Made by a program: the position numbers and the translations under genes
Shown: piece after piece, positions 1-12,735 of the stretch
Position numbering within the stretch: position 1 is the stretch's first letter
Layout: each line of letters opens with the position of its first letter
The notes under the pieces: model-generated
Told to the model about the DNA's origin: nothing
Seen by the model: only the letters and a program-made list of their open reading frames with translations
Databases searched by the model: none
DNA from: Archegozetes longisetosus
Lineage: Eukaryota; Arthropoda; Arachnida; Sarcoptiformes; Trhypochthoniidae
Assembly (NCBI GenBank): GCA_018873245.2
Contig: JAEMBT020000001.1
Location: 2,914,001-2,978,000, forward strand
Length of the DNA stretch: 64,000 nt
Direction of reading: 5' to 3'

Positions 1-120
1 TTTCGTTTTAAGGACAGTTCATATTAAGTCATAAAATGGTAATTGAGTTGAATTGAGTTGAATTGAGTTTTTCATTAAGATATTTATAATATTTGTCTTA
101 TAAACTTTCCCTCTTCTCAT

Positions 121-189
121 ATGAAACGTTTGTTTTTGATGGATCCAGTCATAAATTTAAATGGTTTACCTCATTATTATCATAACAAG
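121..189 (+). CDS. Candidate first coding exon of the nudel-like gene
   Basis: An ATG at 121 opens 23 codons, beginning MKRLFLMDPVINLNG, and ends in AAG|GTATCA, a fair donor in phase 0. The acceptor at 2695-2696 also needs phase 0, and joining the two leaves an open frame into the cytoplasmic tail. An in-frame stop at 2685 shows that exon 2697 cannot simply extend upstream. The frame stays open past the donor to about 276, so a 52-residue unspliced ORF is the rival reading. No other phase-0 ATG exon with a good donor was found between 1 and 2690. The true first exon may lie outside the window. Confidence 0.3.
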
Positions 190-2696
190 GTATCAAAAAC
201 AATCTTCCATAATAGTCCTTATGCCAGCACTACGACAGCATGCATTATATCATTAGTGTTGTACGAAATATATAATTAGTTAATTTATAATCAAAGCGTG
301 TGAATCTCGTGTAACTAAAAGAAAACAAATTTGCAGGCGAACAAAAGTGATATAGCTAACAAAAATAGCATAACTAATATAACTAACAATACCAATAGTA
401 TTCATAACTTGATTCCCAAATGTTTTTTATATGGCTTTTCGTCCTCGACTTTGTGCCAGTCCCTGTCTCTCTGTTGATAAGTCTAAATTTGATGAAAATA
501 ACTCTTTTTTATCTCTATCTCGTATCATATTAATGAATGTATTGAGAGGTAATTTTATTTTTGATGCACTTTTCTTCGTAGTTATCATGAAGTTTGCATT
601 AATTAGACAATAAATCATGAAAAGCTGAGATATTAGTCATTGTAAGGCTTATTTGGCGATAAAGTGTGATAGCTGTGGGAAGTTAGTAAATAACAGTTCT
701 ATTAATAATCACCTTGAATACTCAGAAGATTCAGTTTGTTTTTCTTTTAATCGCTATTTTACATCAATAGGAAGTAATGTTCACTATTTGCAGATGTTTT
801 ATCTAATCTTGTTAAACAACCTTTGAATGAAAAGGTCTGAGTTATAAAAAACTAATCTGGCTCAATAATTCAATTTCAAGTTTCTATATAATTAGGACAA
901 GTTTGACTGGATGTCTTCTGCCTTTCGGCTTGGTGTAACTTCGTTTCAAACTCTTCCAAATGAAATTGCTTAAATTTCTTTACATTAAATCTCTTACTTA
1001 TAACCATGTTTTAAATTCAATAAATACCACATCTAGATTTGAGCCTCTAAGCTATTCAAACAGAACTTTCATGTCGCAACTAACATTATATTTTGAATCT
1101 TCAATGGCCATTTGACTCCTGTAGGCAACTGTTTATCAGTAAGATTATTTTGACGAACACAAGATCTCTTTCTAGAAATTACACTCGAAAACTTTATATT
1201 CGTTGCTAGCAACCTAAAGTTGCGGATTGTGATGACGTGCTTATAGTTAGATTATAATACCTTCAGATATTAGCGAACGTATAGAGAGATTCAATATAGC
1301 AATTAAATTCAGAATTAAATTCAGAATTAAATTTGGCCACAAATTCATGTGGATCATAGGCAGCTTCTTTGTTGCTGTGATGGATTATTAAGTTTCCAAT
1401 TGTGCTTGAATAACATCTTACTCATTAACTTGGTGTTGTATTTGATAAATAGGTGTTCAGTTATTGATGTGAAAATATAAAAATCAAATAATAAACATTG
1501 CAATAAAAAGCTATATTTCGATTGCTATAACTAGAAAGCTATGAGGAAATAGAATGTACTTATGCCAGAGTTGAAGAGTATTAAAACAAGATTTATACTA
1601 ATCTGAAACTTTCCATCTTATTTACAGTTGTATTTTTGAACTTTGATTCTAAAATATTAGTCGAATACAAGAGTGAACAGATTTATAAACTAAACCTCTT
1701 ATTTAGTTGCGTTCATTTCTAGCTGACTTTCATTTCCAAACTGGATTTCAAATTTCATATAGTTCTGGATTGTCGCTATGTGTTTCACTTTTGTCTCGAT
1801 TTTTATCTTTTCAAACAAATTCCTTTTGAATAGATAGATTTATTTTTCATTTTCTTTACTTATTTCCCGTATTCAACTCAAATTTCAAACTAATCCTTAA
1901 TAAAATTGCAATTTTAGAAATTTCAAGAAATTACAATTTCAGATATAATCTTAATGAATGAATCATTTGAAAAGTTCAACCCGATATCGTACTAACATAT
2001 GTTGCAATCAATGTAAGGTTTAGAGTTGAATGAAACTATTTGTTTGTCATTTATATTGGGACGGAATGCACATAAACTGAGCTCTGTGTAAGTTAATAGA
2101 GCCATAGAATATTTGCAAAATATTGATTCACCCATCATTACATCAAAACTAAAGTTAGAATTTTCAGATCCAAACTTGAACTGATCTATAAAAAGATTTT
2201 CAAGCAAGCAATTGGCTGAAGTGCTCATTCGTATGTTAAATTTGATTTGATTGTTGACTATAAAATAGTCACTAAAAGATAGTATAAGATAGTCGTGAAG
2301 AAACACACGTTTTCGTGTTATGGGCTATTACAAGATGAACGCAATTTAGTAAAAAATGTACAGTATAACACCTATATAAATCAATATTTTCTCAGTTCAC
2401 TCATTCACACCTTTATTTTGATAAATAAAACTGTAATTCAATTTATCAAATTCTAGGCTAATTTCATGTTTGCTCTAGTCAAATATTTCGTATTTTTATG
2501 TTAAAACTTATTATTATAGCTATATGGAGGTCAACAAATTTCATTGATCCCAAGTTAACATTTGAACAGAAAGTAAATCTGTTTTTTGAGAATAAGATAA
2601 TAACTAGAATTTGAGAAAAATTGCTAAAGATTTAGAGTTAGAATAAAAATATTTAATGAATAAAAATACAAATATGAATAATTTTGATTTAAAAAG
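190..2696 (+). other. 5' flank or first intron of the nudel-like gene
   Basis: AT-rich DNA with no convincing coding exon other than the candidate at 121. It holds one copy of the window's small inverted-repeat element at 1180-1405. A 104-codon minus-strand ORF (1992-2306) has no recognisable motif, and its composition matches the surrounding DNA, so I do not call it a gene. Confidence 0.4.
1180..1405 (+). mobile_element. Small inverted-repeat element, family A, copy 1
   Basis: The left end reads TACACTCGAAAACTT. The reverse complement of the right end reads GCACAATTGGAAACTTAATA and then a CAGCAAC box. The interior shares a TTAGATTATAATAC-like stretch and ATTCAATATAG with the copies at 16.5 and 30.8 kb. 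There is no coding capacity, so it is a non-autonomous DNA transposon (MITE) in type. Confidence 0.6.
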
Positions 2697-5600
2697 GGAA
2701 GTCGACTGGACCTATCATTCGCAACGGCCAATTTCCCAGAGGACTATCTGCCTTATACTGCCAGCTACTCTCGAAACAAAGACCCCTATATTGTTTGGGA
2801 TAATGGCATAAACGGTGATTCCACTAGCGATGGTCACTACCAACACACCACTGCTAGTATTGACAGTCATAGTCCCGCAAGTCTTAATCACTATCATTTA
2901 CAATCTCATAATCATCTCTATCCGACTTGCTCGGCGTCTTCAGCTTCGTGGCCGAGTTCGAAGAGACGAAAATGCTGTGGATTTTCATGTGGTTGTTGTG
3001 CAGTGAGCCTTCTGGCTATTATAATAATTACAGCATTGGCTACTGTGGTCGGATTCTCTATATATCTTGCAATGATCACTAATCTGCATAAATCTTCACT
3101 TATTTCTGTCAATGGCAGCTTCAAAGTGGATTCTGGCGATAATTTCAATAACAATCTACTTAATACGTCTTCTATTGAGTTCATGAAAAAAGCCGCTAAA
3201 TATGAAACTATAGTAAGTTATTTATTGGTTATACACTCATTAACTTAATGATCAACGATAGCAATAAGAATAAGGTCGTTGGTATGTGAATCTACCTGTG
3301 ATTCACATTAACGTTTCTTAATTTGTTTTGATTAGCATCTTATTAGTTTGTTAATATCTTCAATATCTTCAATATCTTCAATATCTTCAATATTATCGTT
3401 TGATGGAGAGAATACCATCACAACGTATCAAGGTACCTTCTGGTTGCTATCAAGGATTATTAGTTTTTAAGTGTACACTATCTACTCTAAAGTAGTATTG
3501 AGAAAACTCGTTATAATATATTTGCCTTAAACCTATTATGCATAAGATTATACAGAAAATGATCAGAAAAAGTTGAGGTTTCAGTTTGAAAGAATAGTTG
3601 AAAAGTAAAATCTAAAATTGGGGTAAAGTATAGTCAATCAAATAGATAGTTAATAATTGAACCACTCAGCCACACATGAAGTTTGACTAGAAATCAAACC
3701 AAAACATATTGACAATGAAACTAAAAAGTTTAAAATCAAAGGAAAATGTTGTCAATTTTGTTATTGTCCATTTTTTGGATCCGTTAGAGTAGATGAAATA
3801 TTATTGAAATTTGGTATATATTATAATATATATGCATAATAATGATGAATGATGGCAAAAATTGCGGTTCAATAACAAGTAATTGATTTTTTACAATATC
3901 TATAAAAACCAGTTCCTCTTTCAATAGTTATTGGCTAGTGTTGATCAAAAAAAAAAAATAATAAACGCTAGCAAGCATAATAGACTTAGCTCGTAAGATG
4001 ATTGAGATCGAAATCGTGTTATCCGATCATTAATTCAGAAACATTCATGTTCATATAACTTGACGTCTAGTATAGAGTAAGCCAATTACTCATTATAGCT
4101 CACGAATTCAACATCTAATGTGAAAACTATTTCAATCCATCTATAATCCAATAATATTTATCTGAATGATCTGATCAGCCCTAAAGACTAAGTGAAAGAC
4201 TGTCAGACCTATAGACTAAGTGAAAGACTATTAGAATTTGAATTAAGCAGCAAATAAGTAGAGTTAAGATAAGATGAATTTAAATGATTAGCATTAGTAG
4301 TAAAAGTGTATTGTATATCAAATTGAATTCATATGAAAAAGTAATTAGATTTTCATAAGTTTCAAATAAGTGATAGCTTTGTATGATTAAAGTGATTCAT
4401 GTATTTTATAGAAATCAGTTTTTGACAGAAATGAATTAGTTTTAGTGTATATAAAACAATATTAAGGAGAATGTTGAGAATGTTGAGAATGTTAAGAATG
4501 CTGCAAAATATTAATTAATATTTGATTGAATAGATTAAAACGGCATTGGAGTCGAGTGCAATCAATAGTGGAATAACAAAACAGGAAGTCTATGCCTTTC
4601 GGAAAGGAAGTCTAATAGTATTCTTCAGAATATACTTAGACCGAACAAAGATTCACCTGATCATTCATCCTGACGCCAAACATGATGATACTACTGATTT
4701 TGATCATGCTCTTGTTGCTAAGTTTGTTCAGAGAGATATTAGAGATGGTATAAGTCAGCTTAAAATTACTGGAAATCAACAAATCATTATTGATATTAAG
4801 TCTATTCATGTGACCAATGAATTCGATTCTTCCACTGATTATAATCTCAATGATGTTCAGACTAGTGGTATTGCTTCTAAAGACCCAAAACTATTATCAA
4901 CTAATTTAGACGTTAAGACAACAACAACTACGAAACCAACACTGCCTTCAGTTACAAAAGTCAACAAAACGACAAAAGAATTAGACGTAAGAAACGATTT
5001 GACAACAAATACTTCATTAATTAGCACAACATTGCCGACAGTAAGTCATTCATCAACGCATTGGTCTAATGAGGCAGAAGTGGGAGACGTGACGACAAAT
5101 AAATCCAATTATAAGTTGACTAATTCGACAACAAGTCCGTCGAAGCCTGACTCAACATCAGCTCCGCCAAAGCCTAATCCGACATCTGGTCCGCCAAAGT
5201 CTAATCCGACATCAGCTCCGCCAAAGTCTAACTCGACATCAGCTCCGCCAAAGTCTGATAACAACCCTTACATACCATTCACAAGAAGACAATCAACAGC
5301 ACAGCCAGCGACCACATCATCGGTTTCCAGTACAAATCTCCGCATTACCACAAGATCTCGTTTGCGATCAACGACTACTACAACTACTCCACTGCCACCT
5401 CTTGTCTCGTCACAATCGCCACAACCGATTCGTCCTATAAGTACAAGACCACAACCAAACAACAGACCAGCGGTTCCTCCACCTCTTCCGCCAGCCCACG
5501 ATAATAGACCACCGATTCCTCCACCTCTTCCGCCCCCTCACGATAGTAGACCACCGATTCCTCCACCTCTTCCACTCCCAAATGATAACAGACCACAACC

Positions 5601-8600
5601 AAACAACAGACCACCGATTCCCCCGCCTTTTCCGCCTCCAAACGATAACAGACCACCGATTCCTCCACCTCTTCCTCCTCCAAACGATAACAGCGCTCTA
5701 TTAAAACGAACTGAATTAAGAGATGATGGCCTCAAGTTTTCAGGTTTAGATTTTGGTCAATGGAGACCAGTTGTTCCGCCACAAATGAAGCCTTCACCAA
5801 AACCATTGCCGCCGAAACCGATTCCTCCGGCATCACCACCACCGATTACCAGTCATGTTGTGCCGCAACATTTGGCTCCATTATTAAAGCCTCCGCCACA
5901 TGTTGGAGTCATTTCTTCGCAATTTGTTGCAAATCAACCTATTCTTAGGATTCCGTTACCGATTGGAATCGGAATGCGTGAAGTGCCGCGACTTATGGAT
6001 AACGGAGGACTTAATTTGAACTTTTCTTCAGTATTTTCTGGTATAACAAATAGAGATAACAGTAATACTAGTCACGACGAGACGACAACCTTGACAACAT
6101 TATTACCAGTTACCAGTTCGTCAACGCCATCATCACAGCTAACGATTAGTTCCTCAACGTCATCGTCGCAGCGAAACTCTACGACAGCTAACCCTACAAT
6201 GGTTGATGGTTTTCTTGTTCCCATCAGTGTGACGCAGGGCTGGCAGTCGGAGGTCTCACTTCACACACCAGTGATCGATAAGACTGAGTCATATCTGAAT
6301 GAGTCTCTCAAAGATTTGCGAAAAAATAAATCTTTTATTGCTTTAAATGAAAACCCAACCACTAAAAGTAGTAACGATCAGAGTCTATATTCATCTGGAG
6401 GTCAAGTTCTATCTTCAGGTCAAGTCTCACATTCGCCCGATCCTTCACGTCCTCCTATACCGGAATTATCTGTTGGCAGTCCTGTTCTTCATCTATCAAG
6501 ACCTGCAACTAATGGTGCTCAAGAAAAGGTCAAACAGACAGCTTCGGTGAACAGTCGGCCACTAGAAGATTACCAAATAGAAAGTCAGACTTCAACAGCA
6601 AATCAAGAAACTAATAGTTTTCGTCCGACTTTAGAGCCGAACACATCGACTAAAGCAACGAAAACTAAAAGCCCATTTGAATACTATTCCGTGATCAACG
6701 ATAACTTATTTTCACAAAATACTACTGAGTTTGCATTCACAACAGTGCCTGTTATTCAAACGACTGATCAACCAACTCATGGGCCGACTACTGTTCAACC
6801 GCTCATACGGCGCACCTCACCATCCACTTCATCACCAAAAACAGAGGAGTTGGCAGGTCTACCCATAGGAATAGACAAATCCGATCAATTAGTCCCTCAA
6901 AAGCTGATCCGTCCTTCGGGCTCATCAGAACCAGTATATGGCGAACGACTTCCAAAATACATTCCGCCTGCACTCTACCAGAAGTTTCCGAGCAATGACA
7001 TCACTAACTCTGAGATGGGTCTGAACGGCGCGCATAACGACGACGATGCCGATGAAGCCCTATATGACGATGAAATAGCTTCAGTCAATCAGTCCTTAGC
7101 GATCACTATTGCTAATAGACCTGAAATTTCGACCACAACCAGTCAAGTATTCGAAACCACAACAACTGTCAGTTCGTGTATGGAAAATGAGTTTCAATGT
7201 GGTTCTGGTGAATGTATCTCAGCTAAGGGTTATTGTAATCGTAGAGTTGAATGCTCTGATGGATCTGATGAGATTGACTGTACGTGCGCTCACTATTTAA
7301 GAGCTGAGCGTCAAACCCGAAAGATATGTGATGGAGTAGTTGATTGTTATGATTCGAGCGATGAGAGGGATTGTTCGTATTGTAAAGAGAATTACGTTTG
7401 TAGCGGTAGTAGTGTATGCATAGATAAGAGCAAAATATGTAATGGAGACAACGATTGCCCGAATGGTGAAGACGAAAGTGAATGTATTTCTCTAGTGAAT
7501 GACGAAGAAGCACCTGAAACTACGGGCAGGTATTTTAACTCTGAAGGTGCGCTTTATATTCGTCAGAAGGGAGAGTGGGCTCCACTTTGTTTAGATTATC
7601 TCAATGATGATCAACACAAGTCCTGGAGGATTGAAGATTTGGGTAAAGCCATCTGTAGAGCCAATTCCTTCCATGATCTTGAATCCGTAGGACTTATTAG
7701 TCTATCTAATTATAAGTCCAAAACGTTTTTCAAGATGGAACAGCCTAGTGATAAGATCACGCCATCATTATCGATGTAATTGATATTATAGACTTTTATC
7801 TCACTTATCTCACTCTTGACTGATGTCTTTCAGGTGGAGTTCCCTCTTCGAGAAGTCTGAATGTTCCTCTAAGAAAACAACTTATGTCAAGTGCAACGGA
7901 TTTGGTAAGTAATCAATTACTGGGACTTAGTTATAAATTGTAATTTGACTATTGATTTATTAGAATGTGGTGTCCGTCCAATTGCCAACGGAGTCAGACG
8001 TCGTATTGTTGGCGGTCAAAGTGCATCATTAGGCTCGTGGCCCTGGCAGGTGGCTCTGTATAGGGAAGGAGAGTTCCAATGTGGTGGAGTTATTATCAGT
8101 TCGCAGTGGTTACTTACAGCTGCTCATTGTTTTCATGCGTAAGCTTCTTATCTGTCACTTAGATTCAGGCTTAAACTGACCAAATTATAGGATTAAAACT
8201 AACCAAACCGTAAGACTTAAGACTAACTAAACTGTAAGATAATACTAACCAAACTGTAAGATAAGACTGACTAAACTGTAGGACAAGACTAACCAAACTG
8301 TAAGGCTTAGAACTAATCAAACTATAGGACTTAAATGCACTTAAGACAATATGCTAACTGATGAAAATCTGATAAAAATGAAATTACTTTAAAAAACAAG
8401 TACTCGAAACGCTTACTGGACAGCAAGATTTGGTATATTAAGACGAGGAAATCCATTCGCCAGTCCTTACGAGCAGCTAAGAAGAATAACACACGTAATC
8501 GTTCACGCGGAATACGTCGACAAAGGCTTTATTAATGACATCGCTCTATTGAGGCTAAATGAACCAATTAATTATAGGTATAACAGTTGATTCGGGTGTA

Positions 8601-9536
8601 TATTTGACATATGATTCATGTTTACACTTTCTGTAGCAAACACGTTCGTCCCATTTGTTTGCCCACTCATTCCGATCATGTCTCCAAATGGCACAGACAA
8701 CTGTGCACTACTGTTGGTTGGGGCAAACTCTTCGAACATGGACGCATATTTCGTATGATTTCTTACTATTGTTCTTTGTTTACTTATTAGTTGTTAATAG
8801 TTTTATGTATTTATGACTTCAGTCTGACTCAGTCTAGCTTCAGCCTGACTTCAGTCTAACTTAAGCCTAACTCCAGCCTAACTCTTAACATAATAACAAA
8901 CTAATAGATTTACATTAAAACTTATTTCTATCGAATAGCTGATACACTACAAGAAGTAAAGTTGCCAGTGATATCTACCGAGGAGTGTCGTAAACGAACA
9001 CTATTTCTGCCACTTTACAAAATAACAGATAACATGTTTTGTGCTGGCTACGATAGAGGAGGAAGAGATGCGTGTTTAGTAAGTCACTCTTCACTCTTCT
9101 TTTCATAGTTAGTACTGTTTAGATAATTTACTAATTGTTTTAATTAGGGCGATAGTGGAGGTCCAATGATGTGTCAGAAAAGAGATGGCAAATGGTTTTT
9201 ATTGGGAGTTACCAGTAATGGAGACGGTTGTGGTCGTGCTGGTCGACCAGGTGTCTACACAAAAGTAGCCAAATATTTGGATTGGATTCACAATATTACA
9301 AGTATGATTGATGATTGAGAGTAGTTGAAGAGAGATGAATTATCTTGAATATTTTAGATGGCCCATTAGAGTCGGAAGTGAATCGTACTTGTGATGGATT
9401 GAGATGTCCGTTGGGTCGATGTCTAAAGAAAGATCACATATGCAACGGAATAATGGAATGTAGAGAGGGATCAGACGAAGAAAATTGTAGTGATTATAAT
9501 AGAAGCAATAATAGCAACTATTATCTTAATAAGTAA
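2697..9536 (+). CDS. Nudel-like membrane-anchored mosaic serine protease
   Basis: Exons by splice phase: 2697-3212, 4534-7775, 7834-7904, 7964-8138, 8401-8577, 8637-8752, 8939-9078, 9148-9301, 9358-9536 (stop). They total 4770 nt, exactly 1590 codons. Order of domains: a cytoplasmic tail of about 100 residues ending in a basic/Cys stretch (KRRKCCG); one membrane span coded at about 2985-3080 (type II topology); a SEA domain split by the first intron; about 850 residues rich in Thr, Ser and Pro (mucin-like); three LDLa modules (7174-7485); an SRCR-like domain running into exon 7834; a trypsin domain; a final LDLa. The protease has activation site RRR|IVGG, LTAAHC, NDIALL and DACLGDSGGP. The Asp six residues before the catalytic Ser predicts cleavage after Arg or Lys. 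In Drosophila, nudel starts the eggshell cascade for dorsoventral polarity and eggshell cross-linking; that role here is inference. Nudel is my reading of the family; another mosaic protease of the enteropeptidase/corin type is possible. There is no in-frame ATG before the membrane span, so an upstream exon is needed. Confidence 0.88.
3232..3475 (-). mobile_element. Small inverted-repeat element, family A, copy 2
   Basis: It lies within the intron 3213-4533 of the nudel-like gene. It begins TACACTCATTAACTTAATGA and ends with the inverse of TACACTTAAAAACTAATAAT, each followed by a GATAGCAA box. Orientation is opposite to copies 1, 3 and 5, judged from the ATACCATCACAACGTATC stretch near its right end. 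It carries an internal tandem array (3353-3397). Confidence 0.65.
3353..3397. repeat. Tandem repeat, 9-bp unit, about 5 copies
   Basis: AATATCTTC is repeated about five times without interruption, inside family A copy 2. It looks like local slippage within the element. Confidence 0.8.
5148..5690 (+). repeat. Two coding minisatellites in the nudel-like gene
   Basis: Within exon 4534-7775, bases 5148-5265 encode about five near-identical units of the type TSAPPKSNP. Bases 5470-5690 encode about six units of the type [14 protein letters not shown]. Both stay in frame and fall in the Thr/Ser/Pro-rich stalk between the SEA and LDLa domains. The near-identity of the units at DNA level suggests recent slippage or unequal exchange, so allele length may vary. 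Confidence 0.8.
8170..8335. repeat. Intronic degenerate tandem repeat, about 22-bp unit
   Basis: The intron 8139-8400 of the nudel-like gene is largely made of about seven diverged units of the form GACTAACCAAACTGTAAGAT. There is nothing coding in it. Confidence 0.7.
8819..8886. repeat. Intronic degenerate tandem repeat, about 10-bp unit
   Basis: About six loose copies of CAGTCTGACTT / CAGCCTAACTC in the intron 8753-8938. Short and diverged. Confidence 0.55.
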
Positions 9537-10202
9537 CTATAACTAACAATTAGGAAATATATATTTAAATGAATTGTTACCACAACAAATACTTCTCATC
9601 TGTGATTATGTAAATTATTTACTTTCATCTAATTTAATTACTTCATTACTTATTTGTTTTTCTACTTCGTTTTTAATACTAATTAAATTGATTTTTTAGC
9701 CAATCTTTATGTGTTTTATTTAATCTAATTTTTACAGCCAAATTGAGTTACGATTTGAAGTCTACTTTAGTTTGGGTTAAGTGTTCGGTCTTAGGTATTT
9801 CGATCGTGTTGTGATTGAAATAAAAGACAACTCAATCGATGTCTGATGATCAAACCAATAAGTTATAAGTAACCAAAATTAGAAAAGTAATCTTATATTA
9901 GATGAATAGTAAACATCAAACTTATAACTATGTCTCGCAAAACAAATAGCTAATTAGCTTAGTCTGGTTTAGATTAAACTCAAACTACTCATTGAGTAGT
10001 CTATTAAATTGAAAATAGCAATGCAATTATAACTAAATTTGGCTGTATAATGCATGTCAAACTATCAAATGTGAACGCATACATTGCAAATATAACTCAA
10101 TTTAGCTATAAGCTAATCTTAATCTAATCATAAAGTGAGAACATGTGTTAAGTGATTTAGTGTGAAGTTAGTATATCGTAAAGAAGTAGTCGATATCTAA
10201 AT
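9537..10202. other. Intergenic, nudel-like 3' end to dehydrogenase start
   Basis: A polyadenylation signal AATAAA at 9819-9824 lies about 285 bases past the nudel-like stop and is a plausible 3' end. The rest is AT-rich with no ORF or structure that I can support. The promoter of the next gene should lie here but no motif stands out. Confidence 0.5.
9819..9824 (+). terminator. Probable poly(A) signal of the nudel-like gene
   Basis: AATAAA within GATTGAAATAAAAGAC, followed by an AT-rich stretch. It is inferred only from the hexamer and its distance from the stop codon. Confidence 0.4.
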
Positions 10203-11720
10203 ATGGGTGAAGTCACTTTCAACTTTAAGGACAAAGTAGTTATAGTTACAGGTATGATTGCTGTTGTTCAATATTTATCTTATTTTTATTATTTTTAATT
10301 ATCATATCCCTCAACACTATAGTTCTTATTAACGAAATCACTCATAACCGAAGTTTGAGGTTTATAAGAATAACTTTTTTATAAGAATACTCTTATCTAA
10401 TGTCTGATCGTCTTCAAGGCTTTACACCACTAGAATTATATTAATTGAGATGTCAGCTAAATATATAATCATCACTATTGATGTTGAATTTTAATTAATG
10501 GTGCATTAATTTGAGCAGGAAGTTACTGCAATCAGTATTGTTTAGATTTGATTATATTTACATTTAATTATATTCTATTCAATTTTATTCAAATTCAATG
10601 ATATTTCAATTGTTTAAACGTTAGATAATTTGGCAAATAACAGGTTTTAATAAACCAGAATTAGTTAGCAAACTAGTATTGTTAAATTGCCTTACTCATT
10701 CTGAATAAATTCCCAATTTAATGAATTAGGCGCTGCTGGCAATATAGGCGAGAAAACGGTAGCACTTTTTGCTGAGAATGGAGCTAAAGTAGTGATTGTC
10801 GATATAAATGAAGAGGCAATTAAACGTGTTTCTGAGAAATGCAGAGACCTTTCGCCAAATAAATACAAAGTAAAACATCTCGTAATAGATAAGAGTTTGA
10901 ATTAATTGAATTTTTCAAAGCCATTAGAGATAGTGGCAGATCTATCAAAAGATGAAGATATAGAAAGAATTATCGAAACAACAATAAAGCAATTTGGACA
11001 ATTAGACATTTTGATAAATAACGCAGCTTTATCAATAACTCAATCCATCTATGAATCGAAGGCTATCGAGGTGTTTGATCAAACTATTAGAGTGAATCTA
11101 AGAGCCCCTTATGTGCTGACACATCTGGCAGTTCCGTATCTTTCTAAAACTCATGGATGTATCGTCAATGTCTCAAGTGTTCAAAGCTCTCGAACGGTAA
11201 AAAATGATATAAGAATTTAGATATTTTTATCACTAGTTCAACATGATATTGAACATGATGATATTGAACAGTTGCCAAAGTGTGGCGCTTATGGAATTAC
11301 AAAGAGTGGTATAGATATGCTGACTAAGAACTCTGCCATTGAACTTGGACCTAAAAATATTCGGGTTAATAGTGTTAAGTGAGATCATTCTAACCTTATC
11401 TTCAGATTAGTTTTGATAAAATGATCTATTTTCCAATTAAGCCCAGGACATGTTTGGCCACCTCTAGAGAAATCCTTAACAGAAGCTCACATCGCGAAAA
11501 TTCGCGAATGGGTTGAAAATAACTACCCATTGAGAAGATACGGTCAGTCAGAAGATGTGGCTCAGGTAAACGAAGTATGAGTTAGAGATAAGTTAATTGA
11601 TTGAGATATATGTGATCGAAGGTGATTGGGTTTTTGTGCTCAAGTGCGGCTGGGTTCGTCACAGGTGCCAATGTTCCTGTTGATAGCGCTCTTGCAAGTA
11701 TGATCCCTGGATTCAATTAA
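10203..11720 (+). CDS. Classical short-chain dehydrogenase/reductase (SDR)
   Basis: Six exons: 10203-10251, 10730-10869, 10921-11196, 11272-11378, 11442-11565, 11622-11720, summing to 795 nt (264 residues, the usual SDR size). A Rossmann fold starts at residue 8. The glycine motif TGAAGNIG spans the first splice junction. An Asp ends the second beta strand (VIVDIN), which in this family favours NAD(H) over NADP(H). NNAA stabilises the core. The catalytic triad is Ser149 (NVSS), Tyr162 and Lys166 (YGITK), with Ser to Tyr spacing of 13 as expected. NSVNPGHV follows. The C-terminal VDGG seen in many relatives is replaced by VDSA. The third exon must be spliced with a 51-base intron because the unspliced frame stops at about 10903. 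The substrate is unknown; relatives act on sugars, steroids or fatty-acid intermediates. Start chosen as the first ATG before the Rossmann strand. An AATAAA lies at 11970-11975. Confidence 0.9.
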
Positions 11721-12735
11721 GCTCTAGTCCGTTCTTACTTTCAATTGTCTATCTTCTGGTTTCTCTATGTTCTGTGATTTTGGAGAATAGTTTAAGTAAT
11801 AGTTGAGGACATTAATTACTATTGTTTATAAACATCTCAAACGTTTTCATATACTGAATGATTAAATTGATAATAGACAGCTTTTTGTGATAATTAGATA
11901 AAGATATGAAAAATTGATAAAAAACAATCTATCAACAAATGTGTAATTGCTAGCAAAGGACATTATTCAAATAAAATATTGTAATCAAACACTCAAAACA
12001 CTACTTTGACGTGCATTTGCGAGTCTCAATCTAAACCTTAATTCTATGGTTACTTTCAATGTTAATTAAGTTTAAACTTATACTAATCTATAGTTTATGA
12101 TTAATCAACTCAAAAGGTCTATATATTTGTTAACTCTATAAAACAAGTTATTTGGTAGAAATGTTTAATTTCTGAGTTTTTTCTTATCTAATATTCAGGA
12201 ATACTCTTAGAAAAGTGATTAAGTATTTCAAAAAACTAGTCAAATCAATAAAAAAAAGTTCATTAATATTACAGTTGACTAATGACTAGTATTAATTAAA
12301 ATCAATTCGCTAAACAGTTTCCTCATTGAACTAATCGTTTTATTTATACATCTGTAGCAAATCAGTTCAAAGTGTTTAAAGTGTCAAAAATATCTCTACG
12401 CAAATACACGCTATTATAAACTATTAGATTTTATACTTTTAACTTTGCAGTATTAGTCCTCGAGGGAGAAGTCAACCAGTCGTGTTAATTATCTTCACTC
12501 AATAACTCTGTTCGCGAGTGATACGAAATCAAGTTTCTTAAGATACTACTCAATTCATTAATTACTGCTTTGATTTTAGATATAACTGAACTTTGTCATT
12601 TTGTATGATTAGATAACTTAAACAGTGATAAGATTATTTTCATACCAACTGTCGTAAAATGTCTGAATAGTGATCAAACAGAAGTTAGAAATGAAATAAA
12701 AAGTAGAAAAAAGGTAGAAATGAATAATAGCTGAA
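11721..12735. other. Intergenic, dehydrogenase to GILT gene
   Basis: Plain AT-rich sequence. The AATAAA at 11970-11975 may end the dehydrogenase transcript. No ORF, repeat family member or promoter motif is recognised. Confidence 0.4.

Noticed and set aside
427-618. Overlapping 60- and 63-codon ORFs on both strands
   Set aside because: Both strands are open over the same stretch, which points to chance. No motif, splice context or coding bias.
1992-2306. 104-codon minus-strand ORF
   Set aside because: No recognised domain, lies in the putative first intron of the nudel-like gene, residue composition matches AT-rich noise. Left as unproven.
5268-5735. Antisense ORFs rich in Trp, Glu and Gly
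   Set aside because: They are the mirror of the proline-rich coding repeats of the nudel-like gene.
9534-9540. Possible donor at the end of the nudel-like gene (AATAA|GTAACT) joining to the LDLa exon at 62.5 kb
   Set aside because: It would need a 53-kb intron spanning several genes, and the poly(A) signal at 9819 fits a normal end.
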